Of a stretch of DNA of 64,000 bases, positions 47,698 to 57,221 are shown in pieces; position 1 is the stretch's first letter; each line of letters opens with the position of its first letter. Position numbers and translations under genes: made by a program. This DNA is from Pusillimonas sp. (GTDB lineage Bacteria > Pseudomonadota > Gammaproteobacteria > Burkholderiales > Burkholderiaceae_B): NCBI RefSeq assembly GCF_029263785.1, contig NZ_JAJUFE010000001.1, forward strand, positions 1 through 64,000. Direction: 5' to 3'. The notes beneath the pieces are model-generated. The model was given only the letters and a program-made list of their open reading frames with translations. It searched no databases and had not been told where the DNA came from.

Positions 47698-50418
47698 TTA
47701 ATGCGCCTGCTCCCAGTTTGAACCAAATCCAACCTCTGCGACAAGCGGCACCGCCAGTTCGGCCACATCGCACATCAACCCCGGAAGCGTGGCCCGTACC
47801 AGCTCAACTTCGTCGTCGGCCACCTCAAGAACCAGCTCGTCGTGCACCTGCATGATCATTCTGGTCTCAAGCTTTTCGGTTTCGATCCAGTGCTGCACAG
47901 CTACCATCGCCATCTTGATCAAGTCTGCGGCAGTGCCCTGGACCGGCGCATTGATCGCGGCCCGCTCGGCTGCAGCCAGCCGTGGACCCTTGGCGCCGCG
48001 GATATCCGGCAGCCAAAGCCGCCGCCCGAACACTGTTTCGACAAAGCCTTGCTCACGAGCCTTTAGCTTGGTCTGCTCCATATAGTGCGCGACACCCGGG
48101 TAGCGATTGAAGTAGCGGTCGATGTATGCGCGCGCCGCATCTCGCGTGATGCCCAAATTTGACGCCAGCCCGAATTCGCCCATGCCGTAAATCAGACCGA
48201 AATTGATGGCTTTTGCTGCGCGGCGTTGCTCGGCAGATACTTCGGCCAATGCGACTCCAAATACCTCTGAAGCGGTTGCCGCATGAATATCCTCGCCTCG
48301 TGCAAACGCACTTTGCAAATTATCGTCGCCCGAAAGATGCGCCATGACCCGTAACTCGACCTGAGAATAGTCTGCCGATGCAAGATGGCCACGCTCGGGC
48401 ACGAAAGCACTGCGCACTCTGCGGCCTTCGGGTGTCCGTACCGGGATATTCTGCAAATTAGGGTCGGAAGACGCCAATCGGCCGGTAATCACCGCAGCCT
48501 GCGAGTACCGCGTGTGAACCCGGCCACTTCGCGGATCGACCATGCGTGGCAGCTTGTCAGTATAGGTGGACTTCAACTTTGCCAGACTTCGATATTCGAG
48601 CAAGACTTGCGGAAGCGGGTAATCACGGGCCAGCTTGGTCAACACGTCTTCATCTGTGGAAGGCGCCCCGCTGGCGGTCTTTCGCACAACCGGAAGCTCC
48701 ATGCGCTGGAACAATATTTCGCCCAGTTGCTTCGGGGAATTGAGATTGAATGGCTGACCGGCCAGTTCGTGCGCCTTTTTCTCGAGCTCGAGCATTTGCT
48801 GGCCCAGCTCGTGGCTTTGCGCGGCCAGGGCCTGAACATCAATTTTCACACCATTGCGCTCTATCGTGGCAAGTACATCAGACACTTGCATTTCGAGTTG
48901 ATAAATGCGCTCAAACCCCTCTTGCGCGGCAACCTGTGGCCGCAGCACATGATGCAGGCGCAAGGTGTAGTCGGCATCTTCGCAGGCATAAACCGCCGCC
49001 TTGGCCAGTTCGACCTCGTCAAAGCAGATTTGCTTGGCTCCCTTGCCGCACAGCTCTTCGTATGTAACCCCCGTTACGCCCAGCCAGCGCTGGGCCAGTT
49101 CTTGCATGTTGACCCGACGGTGAGACTCCAGCACGTACGATTGGAGCATGGTGTCTTCTGTGACCCCAGCCAAGGTAATCCCTTCATTCTTGAATATATG
49201 GGTGTCGTATTTTGCGTTATGCAGCAGCTTGGCAGCTTTCGGATCCTCGAGCCACGGCCGCAGGCTGGCCCATGCTTCGTCCATGGACAGTTGCGTCGGG
49301 TTATCGGGTCCGCGATGAGCCAAAGGTATGTAACACGCATGGCCGGGCTCCACCGACAAGGATAGCCCCACAATGCGTGCCTGCATGGGGTCGATGGATG
49401 TGGTTTCTGTGTCCAGCGCGACGAGTTCGGCGCTTCTGAGACGGGTCATCCAGGCATCGAGCGATTTTTGATCCTGCACAATTTCGTAATTGATCTGCTC
49501 GGGCGCCTGAGGCGTATCGGCGGCCACACGCGCATCCTGCGAGGGAATTCGTTGAGGGTCGCCGCTCAGCTCGCGCAACCATGTACGGAAACCGTATTCA
49601 TCGTATAGCTGGATAAGTGCCTGGGTGTCGGGTTCCTTGGGAACCAGATCACCCAAGGTTTCGTCATCAAAGAAGGGAATTTCGCAGTCGAGCTTGATTG
49701 TCACGAGCCGGCGCGTCATCTCAAAGTTCGGTATGGCCTGACGAAGGTTGTTGCCGGCGACACCCTTGATTTCGTCAGCATGAGCCACCAGATTATCAAG
49801 AGAGCCGTAGGCGTTGAGCCATTTGGCAGCCGTCTTGGGGCCGACCTTTTCAACTCCGGGAATATTATCGACCGCATCACCTGTTAACATGAGAAAATCA
49901 ATGATCTGGTCCGGTCTTACTCCGAACCTGCGCATTACGCCTTCGACATCGGTTTTCTCTCCGCTCATCGTGTTAACCAGCTCTACATGCTCGTTTACCA
50001 GTTGAGCAAGGTCTTTATCCCCAGTAGAAATAACCGTGTGCACGCCCAGGGCTGTAGCACGCTTGGCCAGGGTGCCGATCACGTCATCGGCCTCGACGCC
50101 CGATACCGCAAGCACGGGCCAGCCCAACGCGGCAACCACCTTGTGTATGGGCTCGATCTGGGCACGCAGATCGTCCGGCATATCAGGTCGGTGCCCTTTG
50201 TATTCGGGATAGATGTCGTCGCGGAACGTGCCACCCTTGGCATCAAAAACGCATGCTGCGTAGTCTGCCTTGTAATCCTGAAGCAGTCTACGTAACATGG
50301 AAACCACACCATAAAGCGCGCCGGTGGGTTCTCCTTTGGCATTACGCAGATCAGGCAGGGCGTGATAGGCACGGTACAGATAGCTGGACCCATCAACAAG
50401 CAACAAGGTTTTTTTCAT
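47698..50418 (-). CDS. polA: DNA polymerase I
   Basis: 906 aa with all three domains. The 5' nuclease begins MKKTLLLVDGSSYLYRAYHA. The 3'-5' exonuclease keeps its acidic residues (DTETTS, LLHNAKYD, and the YxxxD motif in YACED), so proofreading looks active. The polymerase domain has DYSQVELRVMAHLSGD, the O-helix RRAAKAINFGLIYGMG, and QVHDELVLEV. The ATG at 50418 is part of a CATG palindrome that also starts the opposite gene. No Shine-Dalgarno sequence is visible. Confidence 0.97.
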   Translation of the reverse strand: MKKTLLLVDGSSYLYRAYHALPDLRNAKGEPTGALYGVVSMLRRLLQDYKADYAACVFDAKGGTFRDDIYPEYKGHRPDMPDDLRAQIEPIHKVVAALGWPVLAVSGVEADDVIGTLAKRATALGVHTVISTGDKDLAQLVNEHVELVNTMSGEKTDVEGVMRRFGVRPDQIIDFLMLTGDAVDNIPGVEKVGPKTAAKWLNAYGSLDNLVAHADEIKGVAGNNLRQAIPNFEMTRRLVTIKLDCEIPFFDDETLGDLVPKEPDTQALIQLYDEYGFRTWLRELSGDPQRIPSQDARVAADTPQAPEQINYEIVQDQKSLDAWMTRLRSAELVALDTETTSIDPMQARIVGLSLSVEPGHACYIPLAHRGPDNPTQLSMDEAWASLRPWLEDPKAAKLLHNAKYDTHIFKNEGITLAGVTEDTMLQSYVLESHRRVNMQELAQRWLGVTGVTYEELCGKGAKQICFDEVELAKAAVYACEDADYTLRLHHVLRPQVAAQEGFERIYQLEMQVSDVLATIERNGVKIDVQALAAQSHELGQQMLELEKKAHELAGQPFNLNSPKQLGEILFQRMELPVVRKTASGAPSTDEDVLTKLARDYPLPQVLLEYRSLAKLKSTYTDKLPRMVDPRSGRVHTRYSQAAVITGRLASSDPNLQNIPVRTPEGRRVRSAFVPERGHLASADYSQVELRVMAHLSGDDNLQSAFARGEDIHAATASEVFGVALAEVSAEQRRAAKAINFGLIYGMGEFGLASNLGITRDAARAYIDRYFNRYPGVAHYMEQTKLKAREQGFVETVFGRRLWLPDIRGAKGPRLAAAERAAINAPVQGTAADLIKMAMVAVQHWIETEKLETRMIMQVHDELVLEVADDEVELVRATLPGLMCDVAELAVPLVAEVGFGSNWEQAH

Positions 50419-51100
50419 GACAGTAAAAAAAATAGTACGCGCTTCGGCAGCCGAGCAGATCCCCCAGATTATGTCAGAGATGCAAGCGGCCGCCGACACA
50501 CTTCAACAAGTGGGGTGGGGCGTCAGCGTATTTGGCAGTGCCCGCCTCACACCCGATTCCAAGTATTACCAAATGTCCGAACAACTGGGGCGACGCCTGG
50601 CTAAAGCGGGATTGCCCGTCATTGCCGGTGGCGGCCCCGGCATCATGGAAGCGGCCAACAAGGGGGCATTTACGGCCGGCGGTACCAGTATAGGACTTAA
50701 TATCAGTCTGCCCCGCGAAACCACCAACAATCGCTATCAGACGCACAGCCTGCAGTTTGAATATTTTTATTCACGCAAGGCGACGTTTTTCATGCACAGC
50801 GCAGCCTACATTGCCATGCCGGGTGGCTTTGGCACACTCGACGAACTGTTCGAGGTCATGACGTTGGTCCAGACGCGCAAGGTGCCTCCTGCCCCGATCT
50901 TGCTGATGGGTACCCAATTTTGGGAGGGGCTGTTCGACTGGATGCGAGAGCAGCTGCTTGGGCACAAGCTGATCGGGCCCAATGATCTCGAATTGGTCAC
51001 CATCAGTGACGATATCGACGAGATCATGCAGCACATCGAAGATTTCTGCTCTGACTACGCCGAACACCTGGGTGGCGGCGCAGTACTGCCCCTTGAATAA
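50417..51100 (+). CDS. LOG family protein (cytokinin riboside 5'-monophosphate phosphoribohydrolase type)
   Basis: 227 aa Rossmann-like protein of the TIGR00730 group. Motifs GGGPGIMEAANKG and PGGFGTLDE (near residue 134) are the LOG signature; both are needed for nucleoside-monophosphate hydrolysis in studied members. Bacterial role is not certain. The ATG at 50417 overlaps the start codon of polA on the other strand. AAGG lies 8 nt upstream. A start at 50471 (MSEMQ) is possible but shorter than usual. Confidence 0.9.
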   Translation: MTVKKIVRASAAEQIPQIMSEMQAAADTLQQVGWGVSVFGSARLTPDSKYYQMSEQLGRRLAKAGLPVIAGGGPGIMEAANKGAFTAGGTSIGLNISLPRETTNNRYQTHSLQFEYFYSRKATFFMHSAAYIAMPGGFGTLDELFEVMTLVQTRKVPPAPILLMGTQFWEGLFDWMREQLLGHKLIGPNDLELVTISDDIDEIMQHIEDFCSDYAEHLGGGAVLPLE

Positions 51101-51111
51101 GCCGCCGAAAC

Positions 51112-52701
51112 CTATTTGCGCGTAAGCGCCTGAGCCACCATATACCCCGAGCCTCCACCCAGACCCGGACCCGGATGGGTCGAGGCGCCGATGTGATACA
51201 CATTTTTATACGGCGTTTTATGTGCCTTGGCGCCCTTGGCCCCGGCAAAGGGCCGCAACCAGAAAAACTGGTCTGGCGAGCAGATTCCCGAGTAAGGATC
51301 ACCACCGACCAGGTTGCAGTTAAGCGCTTGCAGGTCTCCTGGGGAATATGCCCTTCTACCGATAATCAGCTCAGACAGGCCCGGCAACACTGATTCGAGT
51401 CGGGTCTGTACACGATCGGCCATGGCCTCGCGAACAGCCTCATTCCAGAGCCCGTCGGCCGGAACCTCGATTTGCCCGGCCGCGTCGCCACGAATCCGCG
51501 ACGGCATTTCTTGCAATTGAAGCCAGAGTATCCACTTGCCTTCTGGTGCCCGGCTGGGATCCACCGCCGTTGGCTGGCCGATTGCAATGGTGGGATTTCG
51601 CGGCAACAGCCCATTATTTGCCTCGGCAACCGCCATCGAAACCGACTCGAGGCTATCGGTAAGGTGCGCCAGGGGTACCTTGAGCATTTCAGGATCACGC
51701 CACGGTGCAGGGCCGTTCAAGGCGAAATGGATCTGCATGCAGCCACGCCCGAAGGCGTAGCCTTGCGCGCGATCGCGCAGCTCTTGCGGAGCCTGAGGTA
51801 ACAGGCGGCCATACAACTGGGGCGGGGTGACGTTGCATACCACTGCCTGGCTGGCCGAGTAGACCGTATCGCCTACCCTCACTCCTGTAGCACGGTCATT
51901 CGAGGTAATTACCTCGGTAACTTCGGCATTGGTGAGTACTTGGCCGCCATGACGTTCAATGAGGGCCTGCAGGGCCTCCACGAGTTTTTGGCTGCCTCCT
52001 TTTACAACCGGCATGCCGCCAGCAACCACTGCTGCGAAGGTGAGCTTGCCGATTAGCGCAGACGTGGCGTCATCCGGTCCCAAGCCGGTATGCAACACCC
52101 AAGGGGCCATCATGGCCCGGGTAAGGTCGGACGAGAGCTTGCGGTCGCTCCAACGACGGAAACTTTCGAGTGATTCCGAGGCATACCCCAGGAGTCCATC
52201 GGTTCCACGCTTGCGCCACTCCGAAAACAGCAGACGCCCGACCTTCCAGTCGTAGGGCGAATTACCCAACAGACCGAAGGTCAGCGCAGCGTCTTTCTCA
52301 AATAGCTGGCCGGCCATGGCACCGAAGGCCTGTCCATCGCCCGGGGCGACAGCTTCAATACGGTTTACGGAATCGCCAATGTCCTGCTTGAGCGCAAGGG
52401 TGCGACCATCGGGCATGGCGACGCCGGTTGTGTATCCATTTGAAACAAACTCGACACCAAGTGATGCAAGATCGTCCTTGAGTTCGGGATAGGCGGCACC
52501 GCCCATGAACAAGGGGTACCACGAAGATAGCACCTCGTGGTGAAAACCCGGGAACAGTTCTTCGGTACGTATGCAGCCTCCGAGCCTGTCGTTGCGCTCG
52601 AGCACTAGTACCGACCTGCCTCGCTTGGCCAATATCGCGGCACAAACCAAAGAGTTCATTCCGCTGCCGACAACGATGACCTGGGCTTCTTTCTTGTTCA
52701 T
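51112..52701 (-). CDS. FAD-dependent oxidoreductase, CrtI/PYROXD2-like
   Basis: 529 aa. The N-terminal dinucleotide motif is VVGSGMNSLVCAAILAKRG (residues 10-28; GxGxxS instead of GxGxxG). The C-terminal FAD region is GASTHPGPGLGGGSGYMVAQAL, typical of phytoene desaturase-like and PYROXD2-like enzymes. Substrate unknown. GGAGG lies upstream. It follows the cyclase gene by 20 nt on the same strand. No carotenoid genes are near, so a carotenoid role is unlikely; it is part of the 51-58.6 kb oxidative cluster. Confidence 0.85.
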   Translation of the reverse strand: MNKKEAQVIVVGSGMNSLVCAAILAKRGRSVLVLERNDRLGGCIRTEELFPGFHHEVLSSWYPLFMGGAAYPELKDDLASLGVEFVSNGYTTGVAMPDGRTLALKQDIGDSVNRIEAVAPGDGQAFGAMAGQLFEKDAALTFGLLGNSPYDWKVGRLLFSEWRKRGTDGLLGYASESLESFRRWSDRKLSSDLTRAMMAPWVLHTGLGPDDATSALIGKLTFAAVVAGGMPVVKGGSQKLVEALQALIERHGGQVLTNAEVTEVITSNDRATGVRVGDTVYSASQAVVCNVTPPQLYGRLLPQAPQELRDRAQGYAFGRGCMQIHFALNGPAPWRDPEMLKVPLAHLTDSLESVSMAVAEANNGLLPRNPTIAIGQPTAVDPSRAPEGKWILWLQLQEMPSRIRGDAAGQIEVPADGLWNEAVREAMADRVQTRLESVLPGLSELIIGRRAYSPGDLQALNCNLVGGDPYSGICSPDQFFWLRPFAGAKGAKAHKTPYKNVYHIGASTHPGPGLGGGSGYMVAQALTRK

Positions 52702-52721
52702 GGGTCCTCCGGAGCTGGCGA

Positions 52722-53501
52722 TTAAGGTACCAAAGCCAACACGCGAAGCGGGCTGCCCGAGCCATTCTGGATCTTGAGCGGCGCGGCCACAATGACCGTC
52801 CCGGTCGGTGGCAACTGGTCAAGGTTGTTGAGACACTGCAGACCGTACTTGCCGGCACCGTGCATCAGGGTGTGACATGGATACGGCACCTTCCAGCCGT
52901 ACGACTGGCCGGCGTCGGTGTTGATGGTTTCCACGCCAAAACCGTGAACGTCACGCTCTTTGATCATCCACTCGACTGCTTCCTGGCTGGGTCCGGGGGT
53001 ATGGGCACCGTCTTCGCGCATGTTTACATACGAGGCCGGATCGCTGAGGCGTTTGGCCCAACCGGTGCGAAACAGGACCCAGCTGCCGGCAGGGATCTGC
53101 CCGTGTTTGGCCTCCCAGGCCTGCAGAAATTCTGGCGTCAGGATGAAGTCTTCGTTCTGGCTGACTTCTTCGGTAGCGTCGACGACTACTGCCGGGGCAA
53201 TGAAATTGGCTGGATCAATGGTATCGACCGAGTTGTTGGGGACGTCCTTGCCGGAAACCCAGTGTACGGGCGCGTCAAAGTGGGTTCCTGTATGTTCGCC
53301 ACAGGTGAAGTTGTTCCAGTACCAGGCCGGACCAGCTTCGTTGTACTGGGAAATGGTTTCAATCTTGAACGACGAAACCTGCCCGAACTCGGGTGGCAGT
53401 TGCAAAGGCGGAAAGTCGGGCGAAAGGGTATGAGTCAGGTCGATGACCTTGAAATCGCCTTTGGAAAGAAGCTCGACGAAACTGGAGGGGGTATTGCTCA
53501 T
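52722..53501 (-). CDS. Cyclase family protein (kynurenine formamidase-like hydrolase)
   Basis: 259 aa. The metal motif HTGTHFDAPVH at about residues 77-87 is that of PF04199, which contains kynurenine formamidases and polyketide-type cyclases. Substrate unknown. GGAGA lies near the start. First of the pair with the CrtI-like oxidoreductase and divergent from the AraC regulator, which may control it. Confidence 0.87.
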   Translation of the reverse strand: MSNTPSSFVELLSKGDFKVIDLTHTLSPDFPPLQLPPEFGQVSSFKIETISQYNEAGPAWYWNNFTCGEHTGTHFDAPVHWVSGKDVPNNSVDTIDPANFIAPAVVVDATEEVSQNEDFILTPEFLQAWEAKHGQIPAGSWVLFRTGWAKRLSDPASYVNMREDGAHTPGPSQEAVEWMIKERDVHGFGVETINTDAGQSYGWKVPYPCHTLMHGAGKYGLQCLNNLDQLPPTGTVIVAAPLKIQNGSGSPLRVLALVP

Positions 53502-53592
53502 TTTGGTCTCCGTAAAGGGTTCTGCACGATAATGATATAGGCACCTTTAGTTGGGCGCCCCCTGGGTTTTTCTGTATGGTTTTTACGTGTAC

Positions 53593-53603
53593 TTAGTTTA
53601 AAC
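53593..53603. other. A/T-rich palindromic element TTAGTTTAAAC (copy 2)
   Basis: Same 11 bases as at 30039-30049, here in the 183-bp gap between the cyclase gene and the AraC regulator, extended to a near palindrome TTAGTTTAAACTTAA. A regulatory site is possible; coincidence cannot be excluded. Confidence 0.3.
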
Positions 53604-53684
53604 TTAAATCATCCATGCAGTCATCTGCGCGAACCGCGCCCTCAAGCTGCTTCGGCGCGACACGGTCCCTGGAGGTCTGCTTCC

Positions 53685-54692
53685 ATGAACTTGCTGTCCC
53701 AAACTGCCACATCCAAGCGTGGCCCTGTACGGGCTCGACTGTTCCACTCCCGCGATCTGGACGAAACCCGCAATCTGGTCGCTCGCATCTTCAAGCCTCA
53801 CGATCTTGGTGTATTGGGTCGTCAACAAAAGCTCGACGCCTATATGGACCATATGCCCTTGGGCAACGCGTCCATCAACAGGCTGTGCTACGGAGCCGAC
53901 GTCAGCATCGAACCGGACTGTCTGGACAAGTTCCTGCTCGTTCAGATGCCACTCGAAGGTACTGCCCAGATCCGCTGCGGCGACCAGCAGATTACATCCA
54001 GCCCCCATCGCGCCTCGGTACTGACACCCACCTTGCCCTTGCACATGAAATGGCAGGGCCAGTGCGACCAACTCATCGTCCGGCTCGAGCGCGAGGCGCT
54101 CGAAGCCGCCTGCAGTGCCCAGCTGGGTTACGCTCTGCCACAGCCGATCGAATTTGAGCTGGGCATGGATCTTCGCTCACGCCAAGGTGCGGCCTGGAAA
54201 GCCCTCGTGCAGTTTCTGGCCTCGTCTGCGTTCTCTGCCGATGCTGCGCAGCACCGCCTGATTTCCCGCCAGATCGAAGATCTCCTGATCGCTACACTAC
54301 TTAGTCAGCACCCGCACAATTACAGCCGGGCTCTGGCAGAGCCCGTGCAAACGCCGGCCAAGCAGTATGTGCAACGCGCCGAAGATTACATCCGCGCCCA
54401 CTACAGCGAACCCATCACCATGGACGTACTGGCCCGTCACGCAGCCATCAGCGCTCGCAGCCTTCATAAAGGGTTTCAACAGTACAAAGGCATTTCACCC
54501 ATGGGATTTCTTCGGCAGGTGAGGCTGCAGAAGGTCCGTGAGGCGCTGCTCCAAGCCCGCGACACCGGGCGTGCCGTTCAGATTACCCGTGTTGCACTCA
54601 ACGCCGGGTTTTCGCACCTGGGGCACTTCAGTCAAGCCTATCGAGCCCAGTTCGGCGAAAGTCCCAGCCAGACGGCCACGCCACGAAAATAG
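53685..54692 (+). CDS. AraC family transcriptional regulator
   Basis: 335 aa. The N-terminal half (about residues 20-200) resembles the AraC-binding-like domain of aromatic-degradation regulators. The C-terminal HTH-18 begins near residue 230 with RAEDYIRAHYSEPITMDVLA; ALNAGFSHLGHFSQAYRAQFGESPSQ is the second helix-turn-helix. It lies between the two halves of the oxidative cluster, divergent from the cyclase pair and convergent with the flavin monooxygenase, so it probably regulates them. Inducer unknown. Confidence 0.92.
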   Translation: MNLLSQTATSKRGPVRARLFHSRDLDETRNLVARIFKPHDLGVLGRQQKLDAYMDHMPLGNASINRLCYGADVSIEPDCLDKFLLVQMPLEGTAQIRCGDQQITSSPHRASVLTPTLPLHMKWQGQCDQLIVRLEREALEAACSAQLGYALPQPIEFELGMDLRSRQGAAWKALVQFLASSAFSADAAQHRLISRQIEDLLIATLLSQHPHNYSRALAEPVQTPAKQYVQRAEDYIRAHYSEPITMDVLARHAAISARSLHKGFQQYKGISPMGFLRQVRLQKVREALLQARDTGRAVQITRVALNAGFSHLGHFSQAYRAQFGESPSQTATPRK

Positions 54693-54719
54693 CAGTGGCC
54701 GCCTGCCATCGACGTCGGC

Positions 54720-56252
54720 CTATGCCGCAGGCCGGCCTCTCCAATTAGGAGCGGGTTCGCCCTTATTGCTGCGCATTCTGGCGCGTTTCAGCAGCCCCCT
54801 GGTTACAGAACGATAGTCCTTGGCATTGGTGGGCAGCAGCCACTGCTTGAAACGCGTCATCGCCGACACATTCAGCCCGATCTCGTTCAACATCTCGTCA
54901 ATATTATGCATGGAGAACGGGATGATGTTGGTCCCCCGGGCATGCTTGCCCTCGGTGCGTTCCTGCATCCAGCGCAAACGCGTTACAACGTGTTTGCGCC
55001 GCTGATCCAACGACGGCAGGGTGATGTCTCCCATTAGATACGCGGCTATCCAAAGCGCTGCCACCTCTGCGCTAAGCGGGCTGTAAAACGAAGAGTTGTA
55101 CCCGCAGAAATAGAGATTGGGAACCTCTAGTGGAAGGATCTGACGGTACAACATGAAATTGCCTTCGTCGTCGGTGATGCGCTGCTGCAGCTCGTCGGAG
55201 AAAAATGGCACTACCTGCTTGAAGCCCGTGCCGCAGACAATCAGCTCGGCGGGCACCTTGCGACCGTCACTGAGCTCTGCCACAGGCTGACCTCGATCTT
55301 GTCCGAGTCGCACAATCTCGCAATCACGCGCCACTTCTGTTCGCCCTTCTTCGACGTGTCGATACAGGGTATCGGTAGCCAGGCTGACAGTACTGCGCGC
55401 AATCCGGTCAAACGTCCCCTCGGGCACCAGACCCAGCTTCTCGAGACGAAGCTGTTTTGTTGCGACAGACTGCAGCGATTTGATCATGCTGTCGCGCACG
55501 CCTTTTCCGGGCCCATGCAAGAAACGCTCGAACCCGCGTTGTTCGATATAAGGGAACAGGCCTTCGCCCATGCGGGTAAGCATCAAGTACTTGTAATTAA
55601 GTACGTTCATGATCTTGCGCGGCATTTTCCACAACAGTTCGCGGGCAATGACTTTGGTGGACATTGCTACCTTGCCGATCTCGGCAGCGACGTCACATGA
55701 GGATTTTCCGTAGCCTACGACCAAAACATGCTTTCCTCTGGCTTCCTCAACGTCATGAAACTCCGACGCCGCGCAAATGCGGCCTCCTGCCGCCTCAAAA
55801 GCCGCCCGTCCTTCGTAATCCGGAATAAACGGCTCTGAGAAAATGCCGTTCGCCACCACCAATGCGTCAAACTCGTGCTGAGAGGTCTGGTTGCTGTTCA
55901 GGTCGCTGACCGTCACGCTCCAGCCGTCGTCGGCACGCGGCTCGGCACGCTGCACCTCGGTATTGAGGCGGATCGAACCGTTCAGATCAAAATGGCTGGC
56001 ATAAGACTCCAGGTATTGTTGCACCTGCTCGCCTGAAGGCCATTCGGGATACGATGACGGCATCGGGTAATCGGTGAAGCAATAGGTATCCTTGTTGTTC
56101 TGTGTGCGCAGCCCCGGATACCTGCGTGTGGCGCTCCAGACGCCGCCTACGTCGGGAGCCTTCTCGAATACAGTCACCTCATGACCGAACTGCGTCAGGA
56201 CCTTGGCCGTAGCCAGGCCGGCGAAGCCGGCTCCAATGATTCCGATCTTCAT
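54720..56252 (-). CDS. Flavin-containing monooxygenase-like protein
   Basis: 510 aa. FAD motif GAGFAG (residues 7-12), NADPH motif GYGKSSCD later. The FMO signature FxGxxxHxxxF is degenerate: AxGxxxAxxxF, with the Phe and His replaced by Ala while Gly and the last Phe remain. It therefore belongs to the wider FMO/Baeyer-Villiger group, but its identity is unclear. A clear AGGAGA lies before the ATG. It follows the SDR gene by 59 nt; the two may form a unit. Confidence 0.85.
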   Translation of the reverse strand: MKIGIIGAGFAGLATAKVLTQFGHEVTVFEKAPDVGGVWSATRRYPGLRTQNNKDTYCFTDYPMPSSYPEWPSGEQVQQYLESYASHFDLNGSIRLNTEVQRAEPRADDGWSVTVSDLNSNQTSQHEFDALVVANGIFSEPFIPDYEGRAAFEAAGGRICAASEFHDVEEARGKHVLVVGYGKSSCDVAAEIGKVAMSTKVIARELLWKMPRKIMNVLNYKYLMLTRMGEGLFPYIEQRGFERFLHGPGKGVRDSMIKSLQSVATKQLRLEKLGLVPEGTFDRIARSTVSLATDTLYRHVEEGRTEVARDCEIVRLGQDRGQPVAELSDGRKVPAELIVCGTGFKQVVPFFSDELQQRITDDEGNFMLYRQILPLEVPNLYFCGYNSSFYSPLSAEVAALWIAAYLMGDITLPSLDQRRKHVVTRLRWMQERTEGKHARGTNIIPFSMHNIDEMLNEIGLNVSAMTRFKQWLLPTNAKDYRSVTRGLLKRARMRSNKGEPAPNWRGRPAA

Positions 56253-56311
56253 TTGTGTCTCCTGTCTTGGCCCAACTTTGTTGGGTTCTTGTTGCTGCGG
56301 CGATTGCTCTG

Positions 56312-57100
56312 CTACTGTGCCAGCAGAGGAATCGCGGGCACACCCTGCTCGGGTCCCATGGCGCTGTAACCTCCATCAACCGCCAGGTCTGCTCCGGTAA
56401 TAAAGGAAGCCTGTGAAGAACACAGGAACACCACAGCGTTGGCGACCTCTTCGGGATCGCCAACGCGCCCCAGCATATGGAATGGTGCCGCCACCTTGTC
56501 AGTCTTTGCGCGATTGCCTTGCGTGAGCTCATCCATCACACGGGACCACGTCCAGCCGGGGGATACTGAATTGACGCGAATGCCTTCGCCGGCCAGGTCC
56601 ATCGCCATATTGCGCGTCAGCTGTGCTACCGCGGCCTTGCCAACGGGGTACAACCAGCGCCCCGTCTGGGCGACTTTGGCACTGATGCTGCTGAAATTGA
56701 CTATTGCACCGCCTCCGCGAGCCACCATGTGGGGGCGGCAAGCTTTGGCCATCATGACCGCACCCACGACGTTGACGCTTAGGCTCTGGTTCCAGTCATC
56801 ACGAGTGGATTCAATTCCGTCATCGACATAGCTGCATGCAAGATTGATCAGGAGGTCGACCCCACCGTAAGTCCCGACCGTGGAAGCCACACACTGTTCG
56901 ATTTGGGCATCATCGGTAATGTCGGTCGCGATAAATCGCGCGCCCTCGCCCAGGTCTTTCGCGACGCGCTCGCCTCCGTCCCTGTCGATGTCAGCAATGA
57001 CGACCCTGGCTCCGGCAGCGTGCAGTGACGCGGCGACGGCCGCCCCTATGATGGTTGCACCACCAGTGACGATGGCCACTTTATCCTTGATTCCGTTCAT
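56312..57100 (-). CDS. SDR-fold protein with altered cofactor motif
   Basis: 262 aa. Fold and end motif ADLAVDGGYSAMG fit classical SDRs. The glycine-rich loop is TGGATIIG, in which the second conserved Gly is Ile, and the NNAG motif is replaced by NLAC. Catalytic Ser (NFSSIS) and YPVGK remain. NAD(P) binding may be changed or lost. AAAGGAGG lies before the ATG. It is upstream of the flavin monooxygenase on the same strand; a role in oxidising its product is an inference. Confidence 0.85.
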   Translation of the reverse strand: MNGIKDKVAIVTGGATIIGAAVAASLHAAGARVVIADIDRDGGERVAKDLGEGARFIATDITDDAQIEQCVASTVGTYGGVDLLINLACSYVDDGIESTRDDWNQSLSVNVVGAVMMAKACRPHMVARGGGAIVNFSSISAKVAQTGRWLYPVGKAAVAQLTRNMAMDLAGEGIRVNSVSPGWTWSRVMDELTQGNRAKTDKVAAPFHMLGRVGDPEEVANAVVFLCSSQASFITGADLAVDGGYSAMGPEQGVPAIPLLAQ

Positions 57101-57221
57101 GTTTGCCTCCTTTCCCGCTACGGTTTCACGGGTTTTTTTGTCATGGAATTTTGCAAACCATTATGCGCGCCGGAGGCTGGGCGACTATCCGCTTAGCGCC
57201 CTTTACTATCCCGAAAGTGAA

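Noticed and set aside
51112-52701. Carotenoid desaturase (CrtI) with hpnCDE supplying substrate
   Set aside because: No phytoene synthase or other crt genes are adjacent; sequence looks closer to PYROXD2-like oxidoreductases.
53593-53603. Attachment site or mobile-element end at the TTAGTTTAAAC element
   Set aside because: No integrase, transposase or flanking inverted repeats are present.
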